Of a stretch of 56,716 bases of DNA, positions 45,121 to 55,186 are shown one piece after another. Made by a program: the position numbers and the translations under genes. The notes beneath the pieces are model-generated. The model was not told where the DNA came from. It ran no database searches and saw nothing but the letters and a program-made list of their open reading frames with translations. The first letter of the stretch is position 1, and every line of letters starts with the position of its first letter. The stretch comes from Acinetobacter sp. ANC 4173. Lineage in GTDB: Bacteria; Pseudomonadota; Gammaproteobacteria; Pseudomonadales; Moraxellaceae. Location: contig NZ_SJOF01000018.1 in NCBI RefSeq assembly GCF_004331255.1, positions 1-56,716 on the forward strand. The letters run 5' to 3'.

Positions 45121-45147
45121 AAAAAGGCGGGAAATACCCACCTTTTT
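45121..45147 (-). terminator. Terminator of purF
   Basis: Arms AAAAAGGCGGG (45121-45131) and CCCACCTTTTT (45137-45147) form an 11-bp stem with one G-U wobble and a 5-nt loop, 20 bp after the purF stop on the minus strand, ending in five T. Confidence 0.88.
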
Positions 45148-45166
45148 CACGCAAAACAATTGAAAA

Positions 45167-46708
45167 TTATTGCTCGGTCACACCTGTTAAATCAACAGAA
45201 GCGGCATCAATGTTGACATCAATATAACCATCTTTAGTTTTTTTAGCCGTGTCGCTACGCTTCTGCTCCAACTCATCCAAGTAAGCAGCATCAATACCAC
45301 CAGCCACATAAACACCATCAAATACAGAGCAATCGAAGTCTTGTAAATATGGAACTTTGCTGGTGCGAACCGCAGCTTTTAAATCTTCCAAATCTTGGAA
45401 AATTAAACGATCTGCTTCAATGATTTCACGAATTTCTTCAACACTACGCTCTGATGCAATCAGCTCTTGTTTGGCCGGCATATCAATACCGTAGACGTTT
45501 GGATATTTCACCATTGGTGCCGCCGAAGCAAAGAATACTTTCTTTGCACCAGCATCACGCGCCATTTGAATGATTTCGTTACACGTTGTACCACGTACAA
45601 TCGAATCATCCACCAACAATACGTTTTTATCTTTGAACTCGAGTTCTACAGGGTTCAATTTTTGACGTACTGATTTTTTACGTTGCTGCTGACCTGGCAT
45701 AATGAAGGTACGACCGATATAACGGTTTTTCATAAAACCTTCACGGAATTTCACACCTAAAGTATTTGCCAACTCTAATGCCGAAGTACGTGACGTATCA
45801 GGAATTGGAATCACCACATCAATGTCGTGCTCCTCACCCCATTCGCTTAGAATCTTGTGTGCCAACTTCTCGCCCATTTTTAAGCGAGCTTTATACACTG
45901 AAATCCCATCAATGATTGCATCTGGACGTGCGAAATACACATATTCAAAAATACATGGACGGTACTGTGGATTTTCAGCACATTGCTGCGTGAACATTTC
46001 ACCATTCACATTAATAAAAATTGCTTCACCAGGTGCAATATCACGCTCAACTTTAAAGCCAAGTGCTGTAATTGCTACAGATTCAGAAGCAATAATATAT
46101 TCATGCTCACCAGTCTCGGTTATACGTGAACCGTAAATCAATGGTCGGATACCATTCGGATCTCGGAAGCCAACCAAACCCTGACCTGTAATCATGGCAA
46201 CTACACCATAAGCACCTTCACAACGCTCATGAACACGTGAAACTACATGAAAAATATCGTCTGGAGTTGGAACTAACTTGCTACGTTTTTGCAATTCATG
46301 CGCAAAAACGTTCAATAAAACTTCTGAGTCTGAATCGGTATTCATATGACGTAGATCTGTTTTAAACAAATCGTCATGAATTTCTTCGGCATTGGTCAAA
46401 TTACCATTGTGCGCCAAAGTAATACCATAAGGAGAGTTTACATAAAATGGTTGCGCTTCCGCACTACTTGCAGAACCTGCAGTCGGATAACGCACATGAC
46501 CAATACCATAATTCCCAAGCAAAGCACGCATATGACGAGTATGAAAAACATCTCGCACCATGCCATTGTCTTTACGAAGAAATAGGCGTCCTTCATGGCA
46601 AGTTACGATCCCAGCTGCATCTTGTCCACGATGTTGTAACATCGTTAATGCATCAAACAACATTTGGTTAACGGGTGATTTACCAGCTATACCAACAACT
46701 CCACACAT
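45167..46708 (-). CDS. purF: Amidophosphoribosyltransferase
   Basis: PurF catalyses the first committed step of purine synthesis, making phosphoribosylamine from PRPP and glutamine. The mature N-terminus is Cys2 (MCGVVGIAG), the glutamine amidotransferase nucleophile. The PRPP-binding motif [18 protein letters not shown] and the [19 protein letters not shown] segment are present. The 513-residue length is normal. It is 24 bp downstream of cvpA, the common pair, and is followed by a terminator. Confidence 0.97.
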   Translation of the reverse strand: MCGVVGIAGKSPVNQMLFDALTMLQHRGQDAAGIVTCHEGRLFLRKDNGMVRDVFHTRHMRALLGNYGIGHVRYPTAGSASSAEAQPFYVNSPYGITLAHNGNLTNAEEIHDDLFKTDLRHMNTDSDSEVLLNVFAHELQKRSKLVPTPDDIFHVVSRVHERCEGAYGVVAMITGQGLVGFRDPNGIRPLIYGSRITETGEHEYIIASESVAITALGFKVERDIAPGEAIFINVNGEMFTQQCAENPQYRPCIFEYVYFARPDAIIDGISVYKARLKMGEKLAHKILSEWGEEHDIDVVIPIPDTSRTSALELANTLGVKFREGFMKNRYIGRTFIMPGQQQRKKSVRQKLNPVELEFKDKNVLLVDDSIVRGTTCNEIIQMARDAGAKKVFFASAAPMVKYPNVYGIDMPAKQELIASERSVEEIREIIEADRLIFQDLEDLKAAVRTSKVPYLQDFDCSVFDGVYVAGGIDAAYLDELEQKRSDTAKKTKDGYIDVNIDAASVDLTGVTEQ

Positions 46709-46732
46709 AGCAACCTCGCAGACAAGCTAGGA

Positions 46733-47317
46733 TTAATAAAAAGGATTATTCGTTGAATTGCCTGAACGCGAATGATCTTTTGGCGTTGGTTCAGACAAGG
46801 AGCGAGAAGATTTCTGAGCATCTTCCGACTGAATATGTTCAAGCGCTTCGTGTGCTGCATCTTTAGATAACTGAGCAGCCCATGGCGCATAAGGCAATAA
46901 AGATTGAACCATTTTAGATTGCTTCCAATGCGGAGAGCTTTCCACCCATGGACTTAAACCCTGCATTGTGATTAAAACCACCATCAGCCCTTTTAGTGTT
47001 CCAAAGGCACCACCCGCAAGACGATTAAGCGGACCCAACTTTAAGGTACTTAAAACACTATTTAACAATGCTGTTGCGAGCCAAGTCAGGACAATAATGA
47101 CCAACACAATAAAGGCAAACGCTGCAATTTTTTGAACCACTGGATCTTGACTGAGAGCACCCATTGAAGGAGCGATGATAGCGGCATATTTTGCACCGAC
47201 AATCAGCGCAAAAACCCAACCCACCAAGTTCGCAAAGGCTTTAACAAATCCTTGTCGCAAACCGTTTAGCCCTCCAATGAGCAAAATGATCAGTATGAAG
47301 ATATCAATGGTATTCAT
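46733..47317 (-). CDS. cvpA: CvpA family membrane protein
   Basis: A 194-residue inner-membrane protein with about four helices ([68 protein letters not shown]) and a Ser-rich charged tail. In E. coli CvpA is needed for colicin V production and envelope stress tolerance; the exact role is unknown. The start overlaps pyrD by 4 bp (ATGA), and it precedes purF. Confidence 0.92.
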   Translation of the reverse strand: MNTIDIFILIILLIGGLNGLRQGFVKAFANLVGWVFALIVGAKYAAIIAPSMGALSQDPVVQKIAAFAFIVLVIIVLTWLATALLNSVLSTLKLGPLNRLAGGAFGTLKGLMVVLITMQGLSPWVESSPHWKQSKMVQSLLPYAPWAAQLSKDAAHEALEHIQSEDAQKSSRSLSEPTPKDHSRSGNSTNNPFY

Positions 47318-48324
47318 TTTGCGAGCATAGCATCAACACAATCTTTAACCAGTTTAGGTCCAGTATATATAAGGCCACTATACACTTGTACAAGTGTTGC
47401 GCCTGCATTTTGTTTTACCAGTGCTTGTTCGCCTGCCAAAATCCCACCCACACCAATCAATGGCACTTGACCATTTAGGGCTTGGGCAAATGCAGATAAA
47501 CATGCCGTACTCTTCTCAAATACAGGCGCACCAGACAATCCACCTGCCTCATCACCTTGTGGTAAATTTTCTACGCCTTCACGAGATAAAGTCGTATTCG
47601 TGACAATTAGACCATCAATTTTATTCGTAATTAATTGTTGCGAAATAAAGCTAATATCTTCAGGCGTTAAATCTGGCGCAACTTTTAGTACTAAAGGTAC
47701 ATAATGCTGATGCTCATCTGCCAACTCAAGCTGACGCTTCTTTAATGTCGCCAATAACTCAGTCAGCGCATCACCACTTTGTAAACTACGTAGATTTTTA
47801 GTATTCGGAGAAGAAATATTAACCGTAATATAAGAAGCGTAGTTATAAACTTTTTCTAAGCAAATGAGATAATCATCTACCGCATTTTCTACAGGTGTAT
47901 CGGCATTTTTACCAATATTAATCCCTAAAACACCTTTAAATTTAGCCGCTTTAACATTTTCAATTAATTTATCTACACCATCATTATTAAAACCCATACG
48001 GTTAATAATGGCTTGTGCTTGTGGCAAACGGAAAAGACGTGGTTGAGGATTACCAGCTTGCGGACGCGGTGTAATGGTTCCAATTTCAATAAAACCAAAG
48101 CCAAGGGCAGCTAAGGCATCAATATAGGCACCATTTTTATCTAAGCCAGCAGCTAAACCAACGGGGTTAGGAAATTCAATACCCATACAAGTCACAGGCT
48201 TTGCCGCAACATGTTGGCGCATCATCCCCATTGCATGGGCTGATTTCAGCAAGGATAATGTTAGCTCATGTGCACGCTCTGGTGCTAAAGAAAACAACAA
48301 AGGGCGGGCTAGAGAATACAACAT
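47314..48324 (-). CDS. pyrD: Dihydroorotate dehydrogenase (quinone)
   Basis: A 336-residue class 2 enzyme that oxidises dihydroorotate to orotate and passes electrons to membrane quinone. An N-terminal amphipathic helix ([20 protein letters not shown]) anchors it to the inner membrane. FMN and substrate segments are [40 protein letters not shown] (the catalytic Ser), and [12 protein letters not shown]. It is co-translated with cvpA and purF. Confidence 0.96.
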   Translation of the reverse strand: MLYSLARPLLFSLAPERAHELTLSLLKSAHAMGMMRQHVAAKPVTCMGIEFPNPVGLAAGLDKNGAYIDALAALGFGFIEIGTITPRPQAGNPQPRLFRLPQAQAIINRMGFNNDGVDKLIENVKAAKFKGVLGINIGKNADTPVENAVDDYLICLEKVYNYASYITVNISSPNTKNLRSLQSGDALTELLATLKKRQLELADEHQHYVPLVLKVAPDLTPEDISFISQQLITNKIDGLIVTNTTLSREGVENLPQGDEAGGLSGAPVFEKSTACLSAFAQALNGQVPLIGVGGILAGEQALVKQNAGATLVQVYSGLIYTGPKLVKDCVDAMLAK

Positions 48325-48414
48325 ATCTAGAAAAGTCTACTACTTTTTAAGTCGGTATATTATAGGCGTAGCCCACCAAAAACGCCATGCTTGGCAACTG
48401 TTTATTTTGACCTA

Positions 48415-48894
48415 TTATTGTAGTGTCGCTGTTAATTTAATCTGTCCAGCATTGGACTGAAGCTCCATTTTTTCAATGCTTAAGCCCATCTGGGCCAATT
48501 GGGTGAGAAAATTTGCCAAAATAGAATAATTTGCATGACTGACCACAACTTGAATTTGCTCACCGACCTGCTGTGAAGCAACACCCAATCCTTGTTGCTG
48601 TGCAACACGCTGTACTTTTTCAGCTGCGCTGAGTTGCACATCCCCTGCTGGCTTCATGGTGACCACATTACTTTGCATCCACACCACTAAATCCTTCAAC
48701 TCACTCACTCTTTGCTGTTGATGTTCTGCCGCTTTATGCATATACCATAAAGCGGATCCCACCGCTGTAACCAATACAAAGACCACAGTAAAAATCACCA
48801 TGACGCGCTCGCGAACAGACAAACGCTCTAGATATTGTGTGAATTGCTCAACCCAACTATCCAATCTATTTTGAAATTTTTCTATTGCATTCAT
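48415..48894 (-). CDS. gspM: Type II secretion protein M
   Basis: A 159-residue bitopic protein: a cytoplasmic N-terminus of about 25 residues, one membrane helix (VMVIFTVVFVLVTAVGSALW) and a periplasmic ferredoxin-like domain ending LQSNAGQIKLTATLQ. It fits GspM/XcpZ, which binds GspL in the inner-membrane platform. It overlaps gspL by one base (TAATG) and is co-translated. Confidence 0.9.
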   Translation of the reverse strand: MNAIEKFQNRLDSWVEQFTQYLERLSVRERVMVIFTVVFVLVTAVGSALWYMHKAAEHQQQRVSELKDLVVWMQSNVVTMKPAGDVQLSAAEKVQRVAQQQGLGVASQQVGEQIQVVVSHANYSILANFLTQLAQMGLSIEKMELQSNAGQIKLTATLQ

Positions 48895-50036
48895 TATTGT
48901 ATTTTCACCGAACCAATGACCCCAGAACCATTTGGCTGAATATTACCAAGCTCCACTTTAAAGCCCTGTTGATTCAATTGCTGTGTCAAGTTTTGCAATA
49001 CTACCGATGAATTGGCCTTTAAATCCAAATTAAGAATTGATGCATCATACGAGACACGATCCGCAATAATTTTATTTTGCATCAGCACTGGACCAACGCG
49101 ACTCAATAATTGTAGTCCTGCATTTTGCCCCATTTGATTGGTCCGCATCTGAAACTCAAATTGACTTTTCAAGGTCTGCTCAGTTACAGGATAGTTTTGC
49201 CCAAACCAATATTTAAATTGCGATACTGCTTGCAGTGCTGTCTCATCAGCCACCTTCTTATTTTTATACCAACGACTCGCATCATAGCCAAACTGAACAA
49301 TTAAAATGGCAAACAACACAGCCGCACAAGCTTTCCAATAACCAGAGACTTTTGTTTCTGATTTTAGCTTGGGTAAAACATTAAAAGGATGTTGTTTCGG
49401 CTTGTTCAGTTTCGCAAAGTGATATTGAAATTCATGAATCTGATCTTGCGTTACACGCGCCTGCAAGCTATTCAGTTGCTCCACATTCAAATTAGCGATG
49501 GTATAATTTCGAGACCCCTCTTGATAGTCTAAATAGAGTGGTAAATCATCAATAGAGCACCCCATCCATTCACTTTCTCGCACCAATAAACGCCCATGCA
49601 AATCCAACAAAACTGTTTCATCTGCCTGTTGGGGTTGCGGTACTGCATAAAAGTCAGGAAGCAGTGCAGTAATTTTTGTAGGCAACAAGGAAAGCGAATG
49701 CTGCCATGTTTCTACCAAATGCTGCGAAATACCCAACAATGTAAGTTGATCTGGATTTTGGAAATGATGCAAGATTTTCATACTATCGACAAGGAATACA
49801 ATATATTCCTCTAACAGATACTTGATTCCTTCTTGTCCCAGTTGTTTATAATTTGCCTTACTCAACTGCTGTTGCAACATTTGCACATGACGGCTTGGAA
49901 AAAAAACAGTCGCTTCTTGAGCAGCAAAAGGCTGCAAGTCTTGAATCAACTGCTCCAAACTCAAAGCACTTTGCCAGAATTCCCCTTGCGACCACTGCCA
50001 TGTCTCATTGGCTTCAGGCATCCATATATACAACAT
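48894..50036 (-). CDS. gspL: Type II secretion protein L
   Basis: A 380-residue GspL/XcpY: a cytoplasmic actin-like domain (residues 1-230; it binds the ATPase GspE), one membrane helix around 235-255 (AVLFAILIVQFGYDASRWY) and a periplasmic domain related to that of GspM. The conserved LLEEYIVFLVDSMKILHHF segment supports the family. Only gspL-gspM are here; the remaining type II genes are not in the window, in keeping with the scattered type II loci of Acinetobacter. Confidence 0.92.
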   Translation of the reverse strand: MLYIWMPEANETWQWSQGEFWQSALSLEQLIQDLQPFAAQEATVFFPSRHVQMLQQQLSKANYKQLGQEGIKYLLEEYIVFLVDSMKILHHFQNPDQLTLLGISQHLVETWQHSLSLLPTKITALLPDFYAVPQPQQADETVLLDLHGRLLVRESEWMGCSIDDLPLYLDYQEGSRNYTIANLNVEQLNSLQARVTQDQIHEFQYHFAKLNKPKQHPFNVLPKLKSETKVSGYWKACAAVLFAILIVQFGYDASRWYKNKKVADETALQAVSQFKYWFGQNYPVTEQTLKSQFEFQMRTNQMGQNAGLQLLSRVGPVLMQNKIIADRVSYDASILNLDLKANSSVVLQNLTQQLNQQGFKVELGNIQPNGSGVIGSVKIQ

Positions 50037-50063
50037 TTATTTTTATCTGCCGTTTCGAATAAT

Positions 50064-50519
50064 TTAAGCTTGGGGAATAAAGCGCTTTTGAACTGTTGAT
50101 AAACCTGCTGCAATAACACTTTGATCATAACAGCGTGCTTCTGCCAACGAAAAAGGATGAAAAGGCTCAGCCGTCAGTAATTCCTCTATATGTGCCACAA
50201 CATTCATATGACAGACCACCACAATTGACTCATACGGCAAATGCGACAACCACTCTACTGCTACGCGTGCATCATCGTCTGGTTTAATTGCATTACAAAG
50301 TAAAACAGGCACACCTTTAAAATGTGTTTGAATATGTGCCAAAGTTTCTTGTGCCCTTAATAATGGACTCACAATAAAAATATCGGGTTGCACAATATTT
50401 TTTAAATAATCTGCTGTTTCCTGCGCCTGTAGATGACCTCGTGCAGTAAGAGGTCTTTTCATATCATTACCGTCAATTGCAGGTGAGGCTTCGCCATGAC
50501 GAACCAATGTAAGTAACAT
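50064..50519 (-). CDS. sixA: Phosphohistidine phosphatase, SixA-like
   Basis: A 151-residue histidine phosphatase. The catalytic motif is VRHGEAS with the phospho-accepting His; a second His is in VVVCHMNVVAHIEE, and an Arg in SPLLRAQETLAHI. SixA removes phosphate from histidines of phosphorelay or PTS proteins in E. coli. It lies between gspL and gpsA. Confidence 0.88.
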   Translation of the reverse strand: MLLTLVRHGEASPAIDGNDMKRPLTARGHLQAQETADYLKNIVQPDIFIVSPLLRAQETLAHIQTHFKGVPVLLCNAIKPDDDARVAVEWLSHLPYESIVVVCHMNVVAHIEELLTAEPFHPFSLAEARCYDQSVIAAGLSTVQKRFIPQA

Positions 50520-50632
50520 AAAATTTCCTTATTATTTCAGGGCACTCAGCAGCGTAATCAAATTAAAATTCAGCAGGCGCCCAATTCTCAAGTATAAACA
50601 AGATTTATGACAATTCTAATGCTTTCAATTCA

Positions 50633-51706
50633 TTAAACTTCATGATGAGGCAGTACGAATTCGACATCACTACGATGACCATTCTTCATTAATGACACTG
50701 CAATAGATAAAGGTGGAGCACCTTCAAAAATAACATCATAGAGTGCACAGGTAATTGGCATATACACATCTAACTCTTGTGCCCGTGCACGAACTTGAAC
50801 GACAGTATTGATCCCTTCTGCGGTTTGTCCCAATTCTTTGGTTGCTTGCTCTAAGCTTTTTCCTTTTCCTAAAGCGTAACCGATTTGAAAGTTACGACTG
50901 AGAGGACTATTACAAGTCGCGAACAAGTCACCAACACCAGACAATCCCAAGAAAGTTAATGGGTTCGCACCTAACTTCACTGCAAAACGGCTCATCTCTG
51001 CCAATGCACGAGTTAATAGCATACTCTTGGTATTTTCACCCACATTATAAGCAGCAGCCATCCCCATCGCGACGGCGTAAATATTTTTCAGCGCACCACC
51101 CAGCTCGACACCATTCACATCATCACTCGCAAACACACGAAATAAAGCACTATGCAAAGCTTGCTGTACAGCATAACGCACCAACTCAGAGTCGCTTGCT
51201 ATGACCGTACCCGCAGGCTGCCCTGCAACAATCTCTTTTGCCAAGTTCGGACCCGAAAGAACACCAAAAGGGATTTCTGGTAATTCTTGCTGAATAATAT
51301 CGCTCATAAAGCAAAAGGTTTTTGCCTCAACCCCTTTAGTTAAAGACACCACAGCTTGCGAACTAATAAATGGGCGAATCTGCTTAAGTACATCGCGAAA
51401 TGAGTGACTTGGAATGGCAACCAAAATAATATCGCGATCACGCACTGCTTTTTCTAAATTCGAAACTGCAACCAAATTTTGCTCTAACTGAAAATCGGGT
51501 AAATAACGTTTATTCACATGAGTACGGTTAATCTCTTCAGCAATCGCTTCATCACGAATCCAGATCATGGTATCGCAACCATTCCGAACAGCCGTGTTGG
51601 CCATTGCCGTTCCAAAACTCCCCCCGCCCAACACCGTTACACGTAAAGCCGTTTTGCGATCAATAATTACAGGTTCTAGCAAATCACTAAAGTTTAATTC
51701 AGACAT
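50633..51706 (-). CDS. gpsA: Glycerol-3-phosphate dehydrogenase [NAD(P)+]
   Basis: GpsA reduces dihydroxyacetone phosphate to sn-glycerol-3-phosphate for phospholipid synthesis. The 357-residue protein has the Rossmann motif VLGGGSFGTAMANTAVRNG, the catalytic Lys in GVELGGALKNIYAVAMGM, and LSGVGDLFATCNSPLSRNF. An N-terminal extension of about 20 residues makes it a little longer than E. coli GpsA. It is 30 bp after the nitroreductase gene. Confidence 0.96.
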   Translation of the reverse strand: MSELNFSDLLEPVIIDRKTALRVTVLGGGSFGTAMANTAVRNGCDTMIWIRDEAIAEEINRTHVNKRYLPDFQLEQNLVAVSNLEKAVRDRDIILVAIPSHSFRDVLKQIRPFISSQAVVSLTKGVEAKTFCFMSDIIQQELPEIPFGVLSGPNLAKEIVAGQPAGTVIASDSELVRYAVQQALHSALFRVFASDDVNGVELGGALKNIYAVAMGMAAAYNVGENTKSMLLTRALAEMSRFAVKLGANPLTFLGLSGVGDLFATCNSPLSRNFQIGYALGKGKSLEQATKELGQTAEGINTVVQVRARAQELDVYMPITCALYDVIFEGAPPLSIAVSLMKNGHRSDVEFVLPHHEV

Positions 51707-51735
51707 TTATTTTTATATCCCAAAATGGATCTAAC

Positions 51736-52311
51736 TTATTTATTCCAAGTACTTACATAGTCAGCAGTATTGATTTCAGCTCGAGCAGGAATTGCTTTAG
51801 CCGCTGTACCCACATAAATAATCCCTGAAATCAAATCATGCTCGGTTAAGCCCAAAGCCTGTTTTAATAATTTTGACTCAACCACAGCACCACTTCGCCA
51901 CATGGTCGAAAAACCTTGTGCTTGCAAAGACAATAATAAATTTTGAATTGCCGCACCAGTACTTAAAGTCTGCTCAAAATCAGGAACTTTAATATGCGCT
52001 TGAAACTTAGTCAGCGCAAGAACCAGCAACGGTGCACGAAATGGATGATTCTTAACTCGATCAAGTTGAACTTGGTCTTGCTCCCCCAAATCTGAAAGAG
52101 CTTGAGACAACAATAAACCAAATGCTTCACGTTGCTCAGATTCTATCACCACAAATTTTGTTGGTTTTAGGCGATGGTGATCGGGCGCAGTTAAGGCGGC
52201 CTGAAATGCTAATTCGAGCTGCATTTTATTTGGAGCGGGTTCAACAAGTTGCCCAATTGACTGACGTTGATGAATATTTTGATGAATAAGGTCAGCTGCT
52301 AAATCCGTCAT
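51736..52311 (-). CDS. Nitroreductase family protein (YdjA-like)
   Basis: A 191-residue flavin-dependent nitroreductase-family protein. It begins with the IHQRQSIGQLVEP segment, followed by APDHHRLKPTKFVVIE, and has LLLSLQAQGFSTMWRSGAVV. These match the YdjA subgroup, which reduces nitro or other substrates with NAD(P)H. It starts the unit that continues with gpsA, and is divergent from the small lipoprotein gene. Confidence 0.86.
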   Translation of the reverse strand: MTDLAADLIHQNIHQRQSIGQLVEPAPNKMQLELAFQAALTAPDHHRLKPTKFVVIESEQREAFGLLLSQALSDLGEQDQVQLDRVKNHPFRAPLLVLALTKFQAHIKVPDFEQTLSTGAAIQNLLLSLQAQGFSTMWRSGAVVESKLLKQALGLTEHDLISGIIYVGTAAKAIPARAEINTADYVSTWNK

Positions 52312-52507
52312 TGATTTAAAGATCTATACATAAATACTTCAGCAAGAGTATCACAATATTTTCATATTACTCTAGCCAACTGAATAAATTGTCTTTGCAA
52401 ATCATGTTTCACACAGCAATAAAATAAAACTGCATTTTTAATACAGCGCTCACAGCACAATCATGAAATTATGGTTTCGCATATTTCTTATGATGATTGG
52501 GGAAAAC

Positions 52508-52885
52508 ATGAATAAAATTTTAACTTTAAGCACTACAGCATTATTCACTATTTTACTAACGGCATGTGCATCGACACCCACGTCTTCCACTGTAATTCAA
52601 AAGGAAAATAACCAATTTGAAGTTACAGGACTAGGCAAAACCAATATCATCGCTAAAAATAATGCCATTGAAGCAGCAAACAAGACCTGTAAAAACTCAA
52701 CGCCCATCGTCGTCAGTGAAAAGACCGAATACAATGGTGCTTTAAAAGGTGTAGTTGATGATAAAACTGGACAAATGATTCAATCAGCCGCTGATGTGCT
52801 TGGCAGCATTGCAGGCACCAATACCAGCATTGCCAAAGATACAGACTATCAAACAGTCGTTACCTTTTATTGCAAAGCCAACTAG
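52508..52885 (+). CDS. Small lipoprotein of unknown function
   Basis: A 125-residue lipoprotein: MNKILTLSTTALFTILLTAC, with LTAC as lipobox and cleavage before the Cys. The mature part (TSSTVIQKENNQFEVTGLGK, then AKNNAIEAANKTCKNSTPIV) is a short alpha-beta domain and ends TDYQTVVTFYCKAN. The pattern AIEAANKTC and a second Cys near the end suggest a disulphide. The ATG at 52508 follows GGGGAAAAC; an ORF starting at 52463 lacks support. Probably outer-membrane anchored; the family is not recognised. Confidence 0.8.
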   Translation: MNKILTLSTTALFTILLTACASTPTSSTVIQKENNQFEVTGLGKTNIIAKNNAIEAANKTCKNSTPIVVSEKTEYNGALKGVVDDKTGQMIQSAADVLGSIAGTNTSIAKDTDYQTVVTFYCKAN

Positions 52886-52918
52886 TACAACCAAGCCCAA
52901 GATATTACCTAACAATAA

Positions 52919-52948
52919 AAAAGGGTTAGCTTCAATGCTAACCCTTTT
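52919..52948 (+). terminator. Bidirectional terminator between lipoprotein and rhlB
   Basis: Arms AAAAGGGTTAGC (52919-52930) and GCTAACCCTTTT (52937-52948) with a 6-nt loop, between the convergent lipoprotein and rhlB genes; it should stop transcription in both directions. Confidence 0.9.
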
Positions 52949-52964
52949 CAGTTTTAAACCTGTA

Positions 52965-54116
52965 TTAACAATACCCTTCCAAACGGGTTAAAGGCAACTT
53001 CTGACCAATTGCTTTTTCAATTTCAGGTAAATGAAACGCATCATCCTCAGAAAGGAAGCTAATACTTACTCCACGCGTACCTGCACGACCTGTACGTCCA
53101 ATACGATGCACATAATCATCTGACTGTTCAGGTAAAGTGAAATTAACCACATGGGATACACCATCCACATGAATACCACGCCCAGCAACGTCCGTTGCAA
53201 TCATAATATTATGCTGACCATTCTTAAACTGGTCTAACATTTTAAGGCGTTTATCTTGTGCAATTTCGCCCGACAACATCACCACTTTATAGCCATCACG
53301 CTTTAAGCTGTCATATAACTTACGAACTTGATCTCGACGATTGGCGAAAATCATGACTTTTTCAATCGGCTCGTCATGTAAAATATCTTGGAGCAATTTA
53401 TATTTATCAGACTTCGCAACCATATATACACGTTGCTCTACATCTGAATTGGTTTTCTTTTCAGGTTCGATTTCTACCGTCACTGGCTCAAATAACCATT
53501 GTTGTGCCAAGTTAAGGACATCATAGCTAAAAGTTGCGGAGAACATGAGGGTTTGGCGCTGCTCTTTACGCGGCGAATAACGCACAATCCGTTTGACCGA
53601 AGGAATAAAGCCCATATCCAATAAACGGTCTGCTTCATCAATCACTAAAAATTCAATTTGATCTAACCAAACTTCTTTTTGCTCTACAAAATCAATCAGT
53701 CGCCCTGGCGTAGCCACAATAATATCGACCGGTTTTTTATCGAGTTGTGCTTTTTGCTTATCAAAATCCACCCCACCCAATAAAGTCACCAAGTGCAGGT
53801 CAGTAAACTTCGTTAAATATTTCGCATCACTTTCAATTTGCAATGCCAATTCACGAGTCGGTGCCAAAATTAAAGCACGTGGTTCACCACGAAAACGTTG
53901 TTCTTTAATCGGATTATTGAGTAAGTCATTAATCACACTAACCAAAAATGCAGCTGTTTTCCCCGTACCGGTTTGTGCACGACCAATCGCATCATGCCCA
54001 GCCAAAGTAAATTTGAGCACCTTTTGCTGAATTGGCGTCATTTCCTTAAACCCTAAAGCGTCAATCGCTTGTTTAAGTTGCGGGTGTAAATTTAGGGTTT
54101 CAAAACCAGATGACAT
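52965..54116 (-). CDS. rhlB: DEAD-box RNA helicase RhlB
   Basis: A 383-residue DEAD-box helicase. Motifs in order: Q-motif FKEMTPIQQ, motif I AQTGTGKTA, PTRELA, DEAD in VIDEADRLLDMGF, SAT in MFSATFS, and HRIGRTGRAG. The length and the short C-terminus match RhlB, which joins the RNA degradosome. A cold shock gene lies upstream. Confidence 0.93.
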   Translation of the reverse strand: MSSGFETLNLHPQLKQAIDALGFKEMTPIQQKVLKFTLAGHDAIGRAQTGTGKTAAFLVSVINDLLNNPIKEQRFRGEPRALILAPTRELALQIESDAKYLTKFTDLHLVTLLGGVDFDKQKAQLDKKPVDIIVATPGRLIDFVEQKEVWLDQIEFLVIDEADRLLDMGFIPSVKRIVRYSPRKEQRQTLMFSATFSYDVLNLAQQWLFEPVTVEIEPEKKTNSDVEQRVYMVAKSDKYKLLQDILHDEPIEKVMIFANRRDQVRKLYDSLKRDGYKVVMLSGEIAQDKRLKMLDQFKNGQHNIMIATDVAGRGIHVDGVSHVVNFTLPEQSDDYVHRIGRTGRAGTRGVSISFLSEDDAFHLPEIEKAIGQKLPLTRLEGYC

Positions 54117-54168
54117 AAATACGTGCTCAAATTAATGAATATTGAAAAACAGAGTCATTATAAACAAA

Positions 54169-54196
54169 AAACGCCCCAATATACATTGAGGCGTTT
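54169..54196 (-). terminator. Terminator of the cold shock gene
   Basis: Arms AAACGCCCCAAT (54169-54180) and ATTGAGGCGTTT (54185-54196) pair with one mismatch, 19 bp after the csp stop on the minus strand, followed by five T on that strand. Confidence 0.82.
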
Positions 54197-54214
54197 CGAA
54201 GAATCTTTAGCGTA

Positions 54215-54427
54215 TTAGTCTAAAGGTTGAACTTCTTCAGCTTGGAAGCCTTTTTGACCTTTTACAACGCTGAATTCAACACGTTGGCCGTCACGAAGTG
54301 AACGGTGGCCTTCGCCTTGAATAGCACGGAAGTGAACGAATACATCGTCACCGCCATTGCGTTGAATAAAACCAAAACCTTTAGTGTCGTTGAACCATTT
54401 AACTACGCCTTGTTCACGAGCTGTCAT
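54215..54427 (-). CDS. Cold shock domain protein (CspA family)
   Basis: A 70-residue cold shock protein. The nucleic-acid-binding motifs are RNP1 KGFGFIQR and RNP2 VFVHF, in [19 protein letters not shown]. Acts as an RNA chaperone. AATGAGG lies 8 bp before the start. The leader upstream is long and AT-rich, as often seen for cold-induced csp genes, but induction is not shown by the sequence. Confidence 0.93.
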   Translation of the reverse strand: MTAREQGVVKWFNDTKGFGFIQRNGGDDVFVHFRAIQGEGHRSLRDGQRVEFSVVKGQKGFQAEEVQPLD

Positions 54428-54811
54428 AAGTTAATCCTCATTGTATTTAAAAGAAGGACCACCCGGTGTTGCAAACAGCAGAGCAAACAAGGTTTAAAAA
54501 CATTTATTATTTCTAAGCTTGTAATCATTCTGTATAACTATTAACAAAATCCCGGTTACATCCATTTGTAGAGTATGGGTTTAAAACAATTTATAGTTGT
54601 GTTAAATCCCCAATACGGCATCGAGCTTAACATGGGTTTATGACAATTAATAGAATTTTTTTCACTTATTCCACATCAAATTTAGTATTTTTTTTTCGAT
54701 ACTTATTTATCGCCAATATAAACATAAATATAGTTTTACTGTGATTTAAGTTGGGGTTTGGCATTAAATTTGCTAATATTTGGCTGTGTATCCTGAAATT
54801 TCTCACTCCAT
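54428..54811. other. Intergenic region between csp and the TusA-like gene
   Basis: This 384-bp gap between divergent genes holds the csp leader (AATGAGG ribosome binding site near 54435-54441) and the promoter of the TusA-like gene. It is AT-rich. I see no ORF and no strong hairpin, and cannot fix promoter positions. Confidence 0.6.
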
Positions 54812-55045
54812 ATGTCGAATCAAAACGAATATGACCTCATTATTGATACAATGGGTAAGCCTTGCCCTATGCCATTACTCATGTTGAAGCGTTCTTTAAA
54901 AAATTCGCCGCATTGTCGGGTCTTACTTAAGTCTTCCGATCCACATAGCCAAATTGATGTAACACGGTATTGCCAAATGCATCAAATGACTTGTGTAGTG
55001 CAAAAAATTTCAGAGCATGAATATCATTACTTAATTGAATCTTAA
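54812..55045 (+). CDS. TusA/SirA family sulfur carrier protein
   Basis: A 77-residue protein with the sulfur-carrying motif DTMGKPCPMPLLMLK, the Cys being the acceptor. TusA relays sulfur to tRNA thiolation and other pathways. The C-terminal part is less typical than E. coli TusA, so I leave the symbol empty. It is 141 bp upstream of rpoH. Confidence 0.86.
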   Translation: MSNQNEYDLIIDTMGKPCPMPLLMLKRSLKNSPHCRVLLKSSDPHSQIDVTRYCQMHQMTCVVQKISEHEYHYLIES

Positions 55046-55186
55046 TTATTTTCAATTAAACTACATGGTTTCAATTTGGCATAAAAAATTACATAACACT
55101 ACCCAAATTTCCTTAATGTGTGAGCGTATTGGCATTAAGATGAAAGGTAGTGGAACATCAATGTCCAGTTTTATTAAGGAGTACCT

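Noticed and set aside
45822..46136. 104-residue plus-strand ORF inside purF
   Set aside because: It lies opposite conserved purF codons and has no recognisable features; a frame shadow.
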